Shown piece after piece: positions 50,543-62,975 of a stretch of 64,000 bases of DNA. Source of the stretch: Antedon bifida (Eukaryota > Echinodermata > Crinoidea > Comatulida > Antedonidae); NCBI GenBank assembly GCA_963402885.1, contig OY727099.1, positions 19,859,001 to 19,923,000 of the forward strand, written 5' to 3'. Within the stretch, counting starts at the first letter, position 1, and each line of letters starts with the position of its first letter. The notes beneath the pieces are model-generated. The model worked only from the letters and a program-made list of their open reading frames with translations. It made no database searches and was not told the DNA's origin. The position numbers and the translations under genes are program-made.

Positions 50543-51449
50543 TAAACAGAAACAATTAAAAAATAATTAAAAAATAATTGTTTGAATCGTCTACGGTTAC
50601 ACACTCTCGTGTTACTAAGTTGTAAGGCGTAAACCATCTCAATCCTTACTTAATGCTCCACTGTTCCACAATAAAACTGAAGCAGAGACTAATTTGCATA
50701 TCCATAGGTTTAAATATTTAGGTTAGATAACACAACATTCACACTTTTACACGCATAGGTCTAGTCTCAAAAGTTACCATTGATTAATACGCGCTGGCGT
50801 TCAATAGTGCCCAGAGTATAACACAAGTTCTGTAACTGTGTGAACCAGCTAAGATGGAAAATACCGGAAGTTCTTGGCAAACAACCAGCACTAAGAGCAT
50901 TAGGATTTGAACTATAAGCCGAGATGAAAATATTCCTAATCCCGATTATTTATGTGAGTTGATTAAAATAATTTGGTTTCGATTAATACACGTATTTGTT
51001 ATGAAATAAAATAGTACGGTATACAGTCTCTGCTCCTTAATAAATATTTAAATAAGTACATATAAATATATAAAGAATATGTATTGGTTATATTATAACA
51101 TAAGATAGAGTCTCTACAAACTTGATTCATCAGCTATTGGGTATTCGTATAGTTTTAGTTTGTAAAATTGTACATTTTAAAGAAATTTTTATTATTTTAA
51201 GATTATTGCAAAAACCAAGTTGTGTTACTGTTTGTGTTACTTCTTTGTAAATGTTAATGTTTCTGCTTTAGGTCTGTTTTCCATTAGGCGAAGTGAAGAA
51301 ATGTGTTGGTCTACTGGACAAACTGGAAAAATTATTATGTGATAATATTGCTATAATTGCGCATATATTGCGTTACCATTATCTTATAGACTCACAGTAA
51401 CCAGTCGAAAAAATAAAATAGTTAAAAAATTTCAAAATATATAATAAGT

Positions 51450-52520
51450 TAACATGCGCAGAACATGTGCTGTGCGTCTGCGCATGTCAAATTATGATAT
51501 AGTAACCAGTTATGTCGAAAAAATAAAAGTGTCGAAATTGGCCAATTTTAGGAAAAAATGAATTTAAAAAATACGTATTGAGGTAACATGCGCAGCACAT
51601 ATTCTGTGCGCCTGCGCATGTCAAACTATGATATAGTAACCAGTTGTGGCAAGAAAATAAAAGGGTTGAAATTTTGACAATTATAGGCAAAAAAAATGGA
51701 CAATTATCGACTTCTTCAAAATATATATTGAGGTAAAATGCGTAGAACATGTTATGTAGTACTCGCATGTCACATTATGATATAGTAACCAGTTATGTAG
51801 AGAAAAAAATGGTCAACATTTGGTTATTTTCCGTAAAAATTCCTGTACTATAGTACAGGGTTTTTTTCGAAAGTTGAAAAAATATCGACTTTTCTAAATA
51901 TTTATTGAAGTAACATGCGCATAACACATTATGTGCGTCTGCGCATGACAAATGATATTATTGTAACCAGTTATATAAAAAAATAAAACGGTCGAAATTT
52001 TGTTATTTTTCCATAAAGATCACTGTACTGTAGTACAGAATTTTTTTCTCGAAAATTGACAAAATATCGACATTTCAAAATATATATTATTGAGGTAACA
52101 TGCGTAGAACACGTTATGTGCGTCTGCGCATGTCAAATTATGATATAGTAAATTTGGTATTGAAGTATGAGATAATAACCAGTTATGTCAAAAAATATTT
52201 GTAAAAACCACTATAGGCCTACTAGTACAGGAATATTTTCGAAAAAATTGCCAAAATATTTTTAAAATATTTAAAAATCAATTATTATGCGATAATATTG
52301 CCATAATATGCGCATATTATTGCGTTACCATTACCTTATAAAATCATAGTAACTAATTATGTAGATAAGTAAAAGGGTCAACATTTTTCAAATTTTTGGA
52401 TAAAAAAATGCTTATAGTGATTTGAAAAATGTCAATTATTATGCGATAATATTGCTCTAAAATGCGCATTATCGTGAGTCATACTAACAAGTTATATCGG
52501 AAAATAAAAGTGCCGAAATG
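51450..52520. repeat. degenerate long-unit tandem array with a CATGCGCAG...CTGCGCATG palindrome in each unit
   Basis: Palindromic cores start near 51453, 51587, 51737, 51914 and 52099. Each is followed by TCAAATTATGATATAGTAACC, AGTTATGTCGAAAAAATAAAA and a T-rich stretch. Further decayed units with ATTATGCGATAATATTGC reach about 52520, and a similar ATTATGTGATAATATTGC lies at about 51338. Unit length grows from 134 to 185 bases. Confidence 0.85.
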
Positions 52521-53278
52521 TTTTTTTAAACAATCCCTTTTTACAGTACAAGGATTTTTTTATTTTTTGGGTATTTTGTTTTTACTTCACTTGGTAGCCT
52601 ATACTGCTTAGTTTCTTTGTCTGTGGTCTCTAGTCTTGTATGTTCAGAATGTTGGAGATAAAATTATCTTACAATAATGTTGCTTAAATTGTGATTAAAA
52701 ATATATTCCAGTTAACAAACACTTTTCTTGCCAATATTTCACTGTTCATTAATTCTAAATAATGCTATTTATAGTTTATTCATTTAAATGTTATTTAAAC
52801 AGAATTCACATGTTGTGGTGATTCTTAAATCTTGTTTCACAAAAATAATATGTTCATAAATTACTATTATTTACATTTAATCATTCTATTTATATCATTT
52901 TAACCTATCATTATCTATGAAACACATAATCAATTCTGAATGGAGTAAACTTCAGTCTATGAAACGCCACCTTTTACTAAATCTAATCGGCTGAAGATGT
53001 ATTTTCAATGGTGACTTTTATGTGATTATTTAATAGTTAATCTAGTCTCAATTGTTTTGCCCTATCGTTCGGTTAACATTTAGGTATTTTAGACATTTTC
53101 AGGGCATTTTCTCTTGACAAGTACAATTTTAGTTTAGTTTGTACCAAGAAATTAAACTATTTTATTTCAACTGATATGACCCATTAAAAGTTCATAAAAA
53201 GAAAATACGGCGCTACAATAATCATTAGGCCTAGGCCTATTAAAACAAGAAATGTGATATGCGCAAAATGTCTTTAAA

Positions 53279-53414
53279 ACCTGTTTTTCACTAGATGAAT
53301 ATTACATTCAAATGGTTTCTTTTTTGCGCCTAAGTAGATGGAATCATGAACACGCATGCGCATTAACCATTCGATCTGGGCGAGTAAATTCGCCTAGTGG
53401 GAAAACAGGTTTAA
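53279..53414. mobile_element. MITE with ACCTGTTTTTCACTAG ends
   Basis: TTAAAACCTGTTTTTCACTAG at the left pairs with CTAGTGGGAAAACAGGTTTAA at the right. A similar end, GGTCTGTTTTCCATTAGGCG, is found at 51272. Confidence 0.65.
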
Positions 53415-53584
53415 TATAGCAATGTGTAGAGACCTAAACTTGTGTTCTGTTTAAAAGAAGTAAAACCTAATCTTAATTTTTATATGCATATCTTGATAAC
53501 TTCAGTAAAAAATAAGATCACGTAGACACACACATTTAAAAAGTGAAATGTTTCTTGTGTTCACAACTCAAAATTAGACAGCGT

Positions 53585-54536
53585 TTATTCGTAATCTTTT
53601 TTGCCAAATGGGAAAGATGGACGCAGATTTGTTCTTCCACCACCGCCGCCTCCACTGGTGCTTCTTGTTTTGCTGCCTGAGGACGGTCGTTTAAATTGCA
53701 CACCACGTGACCCCAAAGCGCGCTTCCCAAATGGTAGTATACGCAAGCACGCGTTGTGTGAACACGAGCTTGTCTGTTTTGGTTTTTTCTTGATACGAAG
53801 ACATCGATCTCCAGGACAGTTACCTCGTTTTGACACATCAGTTCCGTCACTGCTTCTAGTCGTTTCGTATTCCATATCGTCTTCAGTAACTGCAACGTTC
53901 GACTCAGACGGCGAGTCATTGCCTTCGTATGGTTTCATCTGTAAAGCCTCGTTAGCTAGTAAATCCTCTGCAGCTGCTTTTATTATATAGGCCAGCACAT
54001 GCTTCTCTCTTAAATTGTGTAAAAATAACGCACGGTCGAATCCTTGTTGAAAAATATCGTTTTCTAAATCTGTAAAGAAAAAAAGATCAGTATTAATTGT
54101 CTTCATCTGACGATAAAAATGACAGCCTATAAGAAGACTGATAGATCAGGATGACCTCTTAATTATATCATTGAATGTCTCCACTCATTATTATCGATTA
54201 ATATGTGATATACATTCATAGATAAAATGGTTTAATTTGGGAAGTGTAAAATAAAGGTAGGCTAATATCTTCTATGCAAAAGTTATCAAACTATAGCGAA
54301 CAATACCTTATTATCATTGTATTAAGAAGAAAAGTTTCTGCAAACTTTTACACAAAGTAATCTAATGCACTTACAAAAGTCTTGAGTTTACAGATTTTAT
54401 ACAATGTAGTTATTGTTTATGTAACACAATTTTCCAAATCAATTACATTACCTTGGTTCCTCAGTGCTGTTGGTGTTTCATCTGTGAGTACTGTACAGGG
54501 CCATAATAATGCCAAGCATAGAATAACTAACTGCAT
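53585..54536 (-). CDS. amidated neuropeptide precursor, candidate kisspeptin-type
   Basis: Two minus-strand coding exons (54536-54452 and 54069-53585, phase 1) give 189 residues. Residues 1-18 are a signal peptide (MQLVILCLALLWPCTVLT). An acidic spacer follows to SKR (108-110). The first mature region (111-142) has cysteines 113, 118, 131 and 136 in two similar blocks, CPGDRCLRI and CSHNACLRILPF. It ends in GKR (143-145), giving a C-terminal LPF-amide. A KR at 155-156 precedes a Ser/Gly-rich stretch ending TNLRPSFPF-GKK (175-186), a second PF-amide. Signal peptide, long spacer and two amidated peptides near the C terminus, with cysteines in the first, is how I recall echinoderm kisspeptin-type precursors. 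This rests on memory of the layout, not an alignment. Other cysteine-containing amidated peptides are possible. An acceptor lies just upstream of the ATG (exon starts at 54555), so there is a leader exon further upstream. Confidence 0.8.
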
Positions 54537-55527
54537 GATGTATTTTTTTAAAAATCTGCAAGATAAAACGGGACAGTGATTTGATGCACCCTATTCTAGT
54601 ACGATGTCATGTCTAACAACAGAAAACAGTGGGGAAGCTTCAAGTAAAGTAACAGGGTTATCGAGACAATGCAATGATACATAAACAGATCTCCTAAACC
54701 GTGTGGTTGGAAGGTTTCTGTAAGCAGAAACGATACAGCAGGATATTTATTGTCAGTAGACATGATACTGTACGATAATCTAGTGTCTGATAGTTGTATT
54801 TCAGATCTTAATTCAGAGACTTGAGCTCTTCACATACACAGATCCAGCAATTTGCTATTCTTCAGTATCAAAATTGATATGTGTTTATGTGTTACATTGA
54901 TATGTGTTTACAATTATGCCAAACGTTGGAAAACATTTGGAAGTTATCAAATTAAAATAAAATGTTATTAGAATGCGATGCACAATTATATTAGATGCCC
55001 GCGCTAAACCAGAAGGTCAATAATTTGACAAGTTTAATGTCAATATAGCTGTCACTAGGTACATCTCAACTGACTATCGCAAGTCAGTTAGACAAGTCTA
55101 TTACGTATTAAATATAGAAGCAGGTGGTTGATCATCAACTGATTTCTCCCAGAATCATCAAAAATGAAAATGAACCTAACAATTGTTGAAACATGTACTA
55201 ATAATAAACACGTTCAATATTTTGCTAATCGAATCTGATCACAATTATTTTCAGATGACGCATGTTTTAATATTGCTAAATTACCATTTCTTTGGCCACC
55301 TGAGACTCTTACAAGAACGAGTGATCGAACTCATCACTTAACTAATTATGTTCTGTTGACGAATGAACAATTCTAGATAAATTGATAAAGATAAATTCCT
55401 ATTAAGTTTTTTTTCATTTCAAAGAATCTATAAAAATATTTTGAATAGCATAGTCTACACTAGATAATGTGAATCCGCAAATCTATACACTATGTTTTAT
55501 TGTGTGAAACTTATTTAACGGTCATTA

Positions 55528-55661
55528 AGCTCTGTCTACACTATCAAACTAGTTTTACCAAAAACAAAGTGTGGCGTGCTCAAATATGGTAGTGATAGTT
55601 GACGTCATAGGGGCACATCTAATTTTTTTGTCACACACGTTTGATAATGTAAACAGAGCTT
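55528..55661. mobile_element. TA-flanked MITE, family A
   Basis: AGCTCTGTCTACACTATCAA at the left and TTTGATAATGTAAACAGAGC at the right. Confidence 0.85.
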
Positions 55662-55731
55662 TAATAGACATATTAATAACAATAATATAGGTAGTCCTCT
55701 GTTCTTTAATGTTACCTAAACACTAGTAACT

Positions 55732-55912
55732 GCCAATTTACACAGACGAACGATAACGGTAAGCGGAAAACCGCAGAGCTTGTCCCACGTAGGATCTGCA
55801 TCTATCCTGAGCGGAAACCATCCATCCTTTCCGCGTTTTGTGTAAATGGTCATAAGGAATAACATAGATTCTATATTTGTATTACCGTTACCGCCCGTCT
55901 GTGTAAATTGAT
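55732..55912. mobile_element. MITE with CAATTTACACAGACG ends
   Basis: CAATTTACACAGACGAACGA at the left mirrors CCGTCTGTGTAAATTG at the right, followed inward by TAACGGTAA and TTACCGTTA. Internal GCGGAAA and TTTCCGC arms add a second palindrome. Confidence 0.75.
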
Positions 55913-56377
55913 CTTAACGATAGGCTTATAAATAATTCATATAGATTAAACGATTTTTACTAGGAAATAATATGTGTGCATTGACAAATTTGAAGTTCTG
56001 TGGACGAAAACATAAAACATTATCTTTGAATGAAAGTATTTTAATGCAAAAAATCAGAAGATGTTATTCTATTGTGATAATCCTACAAATTCTTGTTTTC
56101 AATCACCATACTGCTGCCCGCTATAAGCAAATTATTGACAATTTAACTTTGATACACATAGCTTAATTCATCATTAAATTTATCAAGAAGATAAATCAAA
56201 TTCGTCGAGTTGTTTCTTTTATTTTATTAACTCCATTATCCTATTTGGTTTGCAATTATTATAGTTATACGATGATTTCACCATTTCAATTCCAATGCGT
56301 TCAATTTGGATTGTTTGGTTACATTTATAAGATATTGGTTACATATAATTATTTTAGATCATGATAGATTTATTTTT

Positions 56378-56520
56378 AAGTGTCTCTGTCTACATTATCA
56401 CATTTATGTGACAAACAAATGTGATGTGACCATGGACATGATGATATCATATCACTACCATATCTGGGCACATCATACTGTTTTTTGTCAAAATAGTTTG
56501 ATAGTGTAGACATAGCTTTT
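56378..56520. mobile_element. MITE, family A, diverged
   Basis: GTCTCTGTCTACATTATCAC at the left and GATAGTGTAGACATAGCTTT at the right. Confidence 0.8.
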
Positions 56521-58407
56521 GAAATTAATTAATTAATCAGAATTGTTGGGCACAACAGGTCAAGAAGTTACTTTTTTTCTACTGGTTTTAGTTATAGCTG
56601 TAAACAAGTTTATTTTTTGAAAGAATCTAAGTTACGCTTATGTGATATTGAAAAACAAATGCATTCAAAATTTAGTTTACATCATAATTTAAGGTTCTTT
56701 CTCTTTATAAAGAAAGAAATAAGTTTAAGTTATCATTTGATCAATATCATTAATATTAAACAAAGAAGATTATGAACTAAGTTACGTTATTAGAGCTTAA
56801 AATTGAAAAAGGAAGATGGGAAGGTATAGAAAGATATAAGAGAACATGTGTGTAGAAAGAATAATTTGAGGATGAATTTCATTTTATTTTGTACATTTTA
56901 AAATGATTTAAGAAACAAATTTATTCCAAGATTTATACATGTTTATATTTCTATTAACTATAGCTATGTTTATTACTTTCAAACACAAACTTTACTTATA
57001 AGTTAGGAAAGTATGTTTACTTTGCTTTTGAGAGAAGAAATAATTATTTTAAGTTATGGTATATTATTTGTTGTATTAGTGCCAATGGCCCATATACATG
57101 AATTGAATAAATTCCCTGAAAAGGGAAAGAAGCAAAGCGCATAATATTGATATCAGAACATTTGCCAGAGTTACAATTGTTATCTGTTCATGCGATTATT
57201 GCTAAGTGCTTTTTAAAAATTAATTTAGTCAAAAAACAAAATATAAATGACAAACGGACAAACGATAACAATTATTTCGTAAGAGAAGACCGAGAAAAGT
57301 CATACATTGTATTTTTCCATGCAAAAATTGATGCATATAAATCAAGTTAGTTTCTTTTGAATTTACGACGTGTATATACCGAAGTATAAAGTGTGAGGAT
57401 TGTCACTTGGGAATCTTAACAGCGTCACACAAATTGTAGAGAACGGTAAAACATCAACCAGCTTTCAAGTATGATACATAGATGCTATTCTTATTAGATT
57501 TGACAAAACTCAAACTAACAGTAACCCATGTGGAGAAGTTGTAAGCGAGCAGACAAGACGAGAAAGTTTGTTATCGCTAGACATATTATAGTACCAAGTT
57601 GATATTTAGATGAACATCATTCCACAAAATTTATATCCCCAGGCCAAACATTCTTTAAAATGGTTTATAAATCTGAGTTATAGAAAAAACGGCCTACTTT
57701 ATGCATTGTTATTGAATGTTTTGCCTGATGAAAATATATATATATAAATTCAATATATTCAACATTAGAAAAATCATAAAGCTAACATTTTTTTAAATAA
57801 GAGAAATATTTCACAGTTTACAATAGAAATTATAAAAGTTTATTACAATCGCTGTGTGATGGTTTATACATAACATTTCTTAACTGCATTACGTTTTTAA
57901 TATGAAATAGAATATTCGAAAGAATAATTCGAATTACAAAAACAACTAAATTGTAGAAAGAATAAGACAATAAAATATTAAAAGGTTGCTTTGATTACGA
58001 TATTTCTTTATACCTGTGTATCACATTGTTAAAATGTTAGTATTTCTACCAAAAAGAGTACCAACTTCGTAATTGTGATAAAAGAAGATTCATCAATACT
58101 TATTGAAAGAATTTAATCAACAAATTAAATAAAATGCAAAATCATATAATCGCAAATTTACTTAAACGACAACACCGGTATTTTTGGATATAATCCTAAT
58201 TTCATTTGTATTTCATTATTTTCATTTCAACCATGTTACAATTATTTAATTGCACAGTAAACGCTTTACAATTATAAATAATGTACTAAAATCAGTGACG
58301 CAATGAAGAGGCATCAACCCGCTTGACTAAAATCGATAATTATGCATTTTTGTACGCGCGCGTAAATTACAACATTTTGAAGCGGCATTAAAACAATATC
58401 ACTTACC

Positions 58408-58620
58408 TAATAATGAATGTATAGAAATATGAAAAAGTTGAATCCAAATAAAAGATGTTCAGTTTGGTTAAAAGATTCCACCAGTGACTGCAGCTAGCAA
58501 ATGAGAATTGCTTTTATTGCCACAGGTGCACATGCGCAGTAGAAATCATCATTATCATCATCAATACGATGAGCAGCGGTGCTCTCTGCGGCGGTGGTGT
58601 GATATCTTTAATAGAGGAAA
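58408..58620 (-). other. candidate 5' UTR exon of the kisspeptin-like gene
   Basis: On the minus strand a GC-richer stretch (CACCACCGCCGCAGAGAGCA) runs into ACATTCATTATTAG|GTAAGTG, a strong donor after 58408. The acceptor at 54556-54557 (CGTTTTATCTTGCAG) needs such a leader exon, which would give a 3.85 kb leader intron. The 5' limit is a guess. Confidence 0.4.
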
Positions 58621-60692
58621 TCATGCAGGCTGGCTGCAAGCTATTCTTCGATAATTGTGGTATCAACCGTTTTAATGTTTGAATACGTAAACTGATTACG
58701 TTTGTCTTAATAATTCTGTGAAATTGACCAATATGATTATATACAATAGTGTGTCAAAAAATCAATTTTGTTGTGACTTAAAGTAAGTTTGACACTAACT
58801 AAGAAAGTTAGAACTGCTAAGACTTGTTTTAAAGATTATTGTTGTTATCAACCAACCGACCCATCATTCGATGTAGCGTCCATTCGCGACCGACAAACTA
58901 GTAAACGAAATTATAACTATACCTGATTTACAACGTTCACTCGCGAGTCTCTACACGAAAATTAGATCCCTAGTAATCAATCATTCAATCGATTGATTGA
59001 TTGATTAATTATCTACCAATCAGTTGGTTGGTCAACAATACAAATCGATTAATAAGTTGATTGATCAGTTGTTTGCTATATTTGACATTAAACTGATTAT
59101 TAGAAATCTGGCGAAGAATTCAGTCTTCTATTAAAGCCATTCTCATCAACAAACGTCACAAAGAATATAACAATGAAAAAAATACGCTATGTTAATCTTC
59201 AAAAATAAAGATCAGAATGGGCAAGTTTTGGGGAAAGCATCCATGTATGTCCTTAACTGAAAAACAAACATTCTCTCGAGGCAAGAAACTTTTGTGTTGA
59301 GATATTATACATTTTAAAAGACGATTAGCACACAAGTGCCCACGCATGCGACGTACGACGTACGTGTACGTTAAGCCAGCACCTGGCTTGTATTAAGCAA
59401 TAATATAAACTACTAGTCTTTAAAGTACCTGTCATATTATAAGCAATTTAAAGTGTTGAATTGTTCCCTCGTTGACCCATATCTATAAGTACAGTTCCTG
59501 TTTGTTCCTCTCTTTGAGAGCCTAGTCGTTCAGCAACACCGCCAAGGGGCTAGGAAGCGACGAACAATCCCAATTCTATATTCATGTCTATTTTAGAAAG
59601 GCCATCATTTATACAGGTGACAAGATACAAGTATATAATACGTCGATGGCGTAGCGTTTACGTGAGGTCTGTATTAGTGAGCCGCGAGTTACTTTGCTTT
59701 CTAAAGAAGTTAGCTTACAAGTTAATTTATCAAAATCAATTGGCAGCGCAGACAGATAAATAAAACAGTTAATGTCATTTTGTTATTATCTTTCCTTATT
59801 ATGTCTTGAAGAGAATTATACAACATTCAAACATTTTTTACACATGTTTCACAACCTTTGATTTGATGATTAAATGTTTTAGTACTGTAAGTTGTTGATT
59901 TGCCGACGCATCGTCGCCATTAATTTCAATTACGACGTGACGTGAAGTTGACGCATACGTATAATTGTCGTAGTCCAACGTTCTTTTTCTTTTGGTTTAA
60001 CATAATGCTGCGTCTACGTTCATACAGATGCGGAGTTATATCTAAATTAACGACACGGAAGTATAAAAGAGATAAACGAAGTAACTCTGATATGATTCTG
60101 ATCAGCTTAAGTCCGTCCAATGTCTATTGTACGTATGAACACAACTTAAATAGCTACCGTAGCTATACAAATCGCATAGGTAATTATCATCGGTCTGAAT
60201 TTTCATCATAATTAAGGACTCTCATTTTCTTCCAGATTATACTATTATACTATTATGAAAATACCATGATCCAGTAAACTCACTGTTGATATGAAAAATT
60301 ATTTTTACTTTTATAACGGTAAATTGCATTCATTATATTAAATTGCACTGAATTAGCTCCACGGTATAATAATAATACGCATTTACAGTATTAAGCTATA
60401 AATCTAAGATATTTCCTGAAACATGGATATATTAATGATATTAATATTATACGTCTAAATAAGCAGCTGCCAACAGATTGATCGGAGGAGGAAAGAGGAG
60501 GATTCGATCATTTCACACCTGCGTGTTTGTGAAGATCTTGTTAGGTCATCACACAAGTGACGCGGCGGCGGAGACTTTTCGATAGTCAACGCACGGCGAA
60601 AACATTACGAACATTTGCGCATGTCTACAAATAATCAGCGCTGTGTGACATAAAAAAAACACGCACGTTCTAGTAGTAGTAGTAGTAGTAGA

Positions 60693-60810
60693 CGCAACGC
60701 AAGGACGTCAACACACCGCAAGTAATTTGACCAATCACGACGCGATGGACAATCCGACTAAAGCTTGTGATTGGTCATCGCATTTACGTTGCGTCAGCGT
60801 TGTTAGGTTG
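60693..60810. mobile_element. MITE family C copy
   Basis: GACGCAACGCAAGGACGTCA at the left pairs with ATTTACGTTGCGTC at the right, with TTGACCAATCACGACGCGAT and TTGTGATTGGTCA inside. Confidence 0.6.
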
Positions 60811-60937
60811 CACTAGTGGCGGCGCGGCGGAGACGAATTCATTATGATCATTTGCGCATATCTACGCAAAGTTATGATTAATTTAATTACGCTTTCCATA
60901 GGTTGTTTTCATTACAGGTATTTTGTCTGTTTAAACT

Positions 60938-61020
60938 TGGACGCAACGAAACGAAGTAGTGAGTTGACCAACCACAAGCGACAGTTCGAACGATCTAGGC
61001 GTCGTGATTGGTAAAAAATA
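60938..61020. mobile_element. diverged MITE family C copy
   Basis: TTGGACGCAACGAAACGAAG, TTGACCAACCACAAGCGA and CGTCGTGATTGGTA match the 28521 and 60693 copies. Confidence 0.45.
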
Positions 61021-61869
61021 CTAGCGGTGCGCTACTAACATTATTGTAGGAAATAATTTTCTTCATTGCTATTTTATTTTTTGGGTGTTTTTTCCGTTCT
61101 CAAAAACTTCATTTGATATCGAAAGTTTGGGAGACAGTTTATATAAGATAGATATATTTTCTCCCTGTAACAGAATATTGCGATTTCTATGCTCGATCGC
61201 AGCCGTTCATAATACATTTTTGATAACTTGCGCGATAAACGTGGGCATCAATGCTAATTATTGTCGTTATAACAGCTTCCTTTTATCGTGTATTGATTGG
61301 TCACCAGGTGACTGGAAACTCATCTGGTTAATCCGAAGAAAGATGATTACATTTTCATTTTGTATTTTTTTAAATTTCAATTACACTATTGTCACCAGTC
61401 GTTAGAAACTAATTTACGGCAACGTTGCAGCTATACGCTAAACGACTTTAATGTTTTCAATTTCTTTAAAGAGCCGTTGACTCATTGTCACTCATGGTGC
61501 AATGTATTTGATGTTTTTGTTTTAATGATGATGATTAACCGGGACAAGGTGTAGCCAATTATTGGTCCTGTATCTTTGAGTTGTCCATTATCATACCGTG
61601 CACATAATTCGTATTGTCCATGGACTAAAAATAGTCTTTAGTCCATGATATTCATAAGCCTATAATCTACCATTAACCTTACCACCAGGCGCCATTATAA
61701 TACATATATATATATATCCAATCTGCAGACAGTACTGTTTCGGTTGGGGCGACTTTTTCTCATTCTCACAGATTTCCTCATCTTTATCGTTTCAAATTAA
61801 TTAATTAAATTTCAGTATATCACCGGGCGCTTTAGAAATAATGTTCTTTGCCTAATGTGTTTATCTATA

Positions 61870-61925
61870 TATATATATAAATCCAAAGGCAAATTACTGA
61901 AAAAATGACAATGCTGTGGGTATAT
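61870..61925 (-). mobile_element. inverted terminal fragment matching 63723-63775
   Basis: AAAGGCAAATTACTGAAAAA and TGACAATGCTGTGGGTAT are the exact complement of the stretch at 63728-63766. Both have a (TA)n tract on the same side of the element end. Confidence 0.75.
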
Positions 61926-62975
61926 ATGTTGCTATGATACAGTATTGGAAAACTCATTTTATGTGGAGATACAGTAAATAATAATGTTGACGTCTGTTAC
62001 ACCCTACTGCCTCACTGAAGTGAGTGAAAAGTACTGTATTGTGAGATTTTTTCTTTTGTTAATACTTACATCCTTTAATTTATTTTTAGCGAAGTTGCTA
62101 AATTTAGGTGGGTATTTGTTCAGCATGGAAAGCTACTGAAAGTGTGTACAGTACCATATCAATTCGGAAATTACTCCCTCCCTGGGAAAAAGGCTTAGTC
62201 TAAATTCGTTTTAAGTCTTCCCTGTCACCTCAGGGAAGAGAATTTCACACTTCGTTGGCAAACTGGACTGCATTTAAGTGGTTAACATCAGCGCGAAAGA
62301 TGTAGAAGTATAATATTATTATGCGCGATTGAGATTTGTAAATTTAGATAGAGCCAATATATTAAATCTGTAGGATGTTTTATTTTGGTATATTAATTGG
62401 AATATCGGTTCATTTTATTATTAGATCGAATAGTTTGAATTTGATTCAAATTGGATCAATTGTTTAAAATAAATTCAATTCGTTTTAAGTTTAATTATAG
62501 TTTAGTAAGAAAATATTGACGAAAAACAATGAAATAATCTGACCACAAAAATCACCATTTCGATGCTTTTACATATAAGCAGTTCAGATTGAGTGCTTTG
62601 TGTTTAAGTTATCAAAAATTGAGTATGACGCAGACAATTTCGTGCGAAAGTAAATAGCAACACTTTGCAATTTGCCGACTTACGTCAGAAGACAAAGCAT
62701 TGTAAAAAAAATGGTTCAATCAAGTAAGGTGTCTTAACTTATAAATCTATAATACGAGAAGTTGTGGACATATTTATTTCCTGAACAAAGGTGGATTGTA
62801 CTGTGTGATCATTGTTCTAAAGATAATAGTAATTATTGATGATGGATCAAACGTATTAATAACAAATATGATGATTGTATAAATGGCGCATTTTATAAAA
62901 TCATTGAATTTGACGCAATAGTTAAAATTAAGAGACAGAAACAGACATATTATTTATATTGTTGTATTCGGGCCT

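Larger units (their letters stand above)
49968..53584. other. intergenic region between two convergent peptide-precursor genes
   Basis: It holds a family B MITE with a TTA microsatellite, the 51450-52520 array and a MITE with ACCTGTTTTTCACTAG ends. I see no coding exon. Confidence 0.65.

Noticed and set aside
53601..53990. Plus-strand frame of 129 codons
   Set aside because: It is antisense to the kisspeptin-like coding exon and has no features of its own.
59926..61405. Short frames near 60 and 61 kb as genes
   Set aside because: They have no domain signature and no convincing exon structure, and they overlap MITE-rich DNA.
61617..61646. Small palindrome ATGGACTAAA...TTTAGTCCAT
   Set aside because: It is a single short hairpin without repeat copies or context here, so I do not list it as an element.
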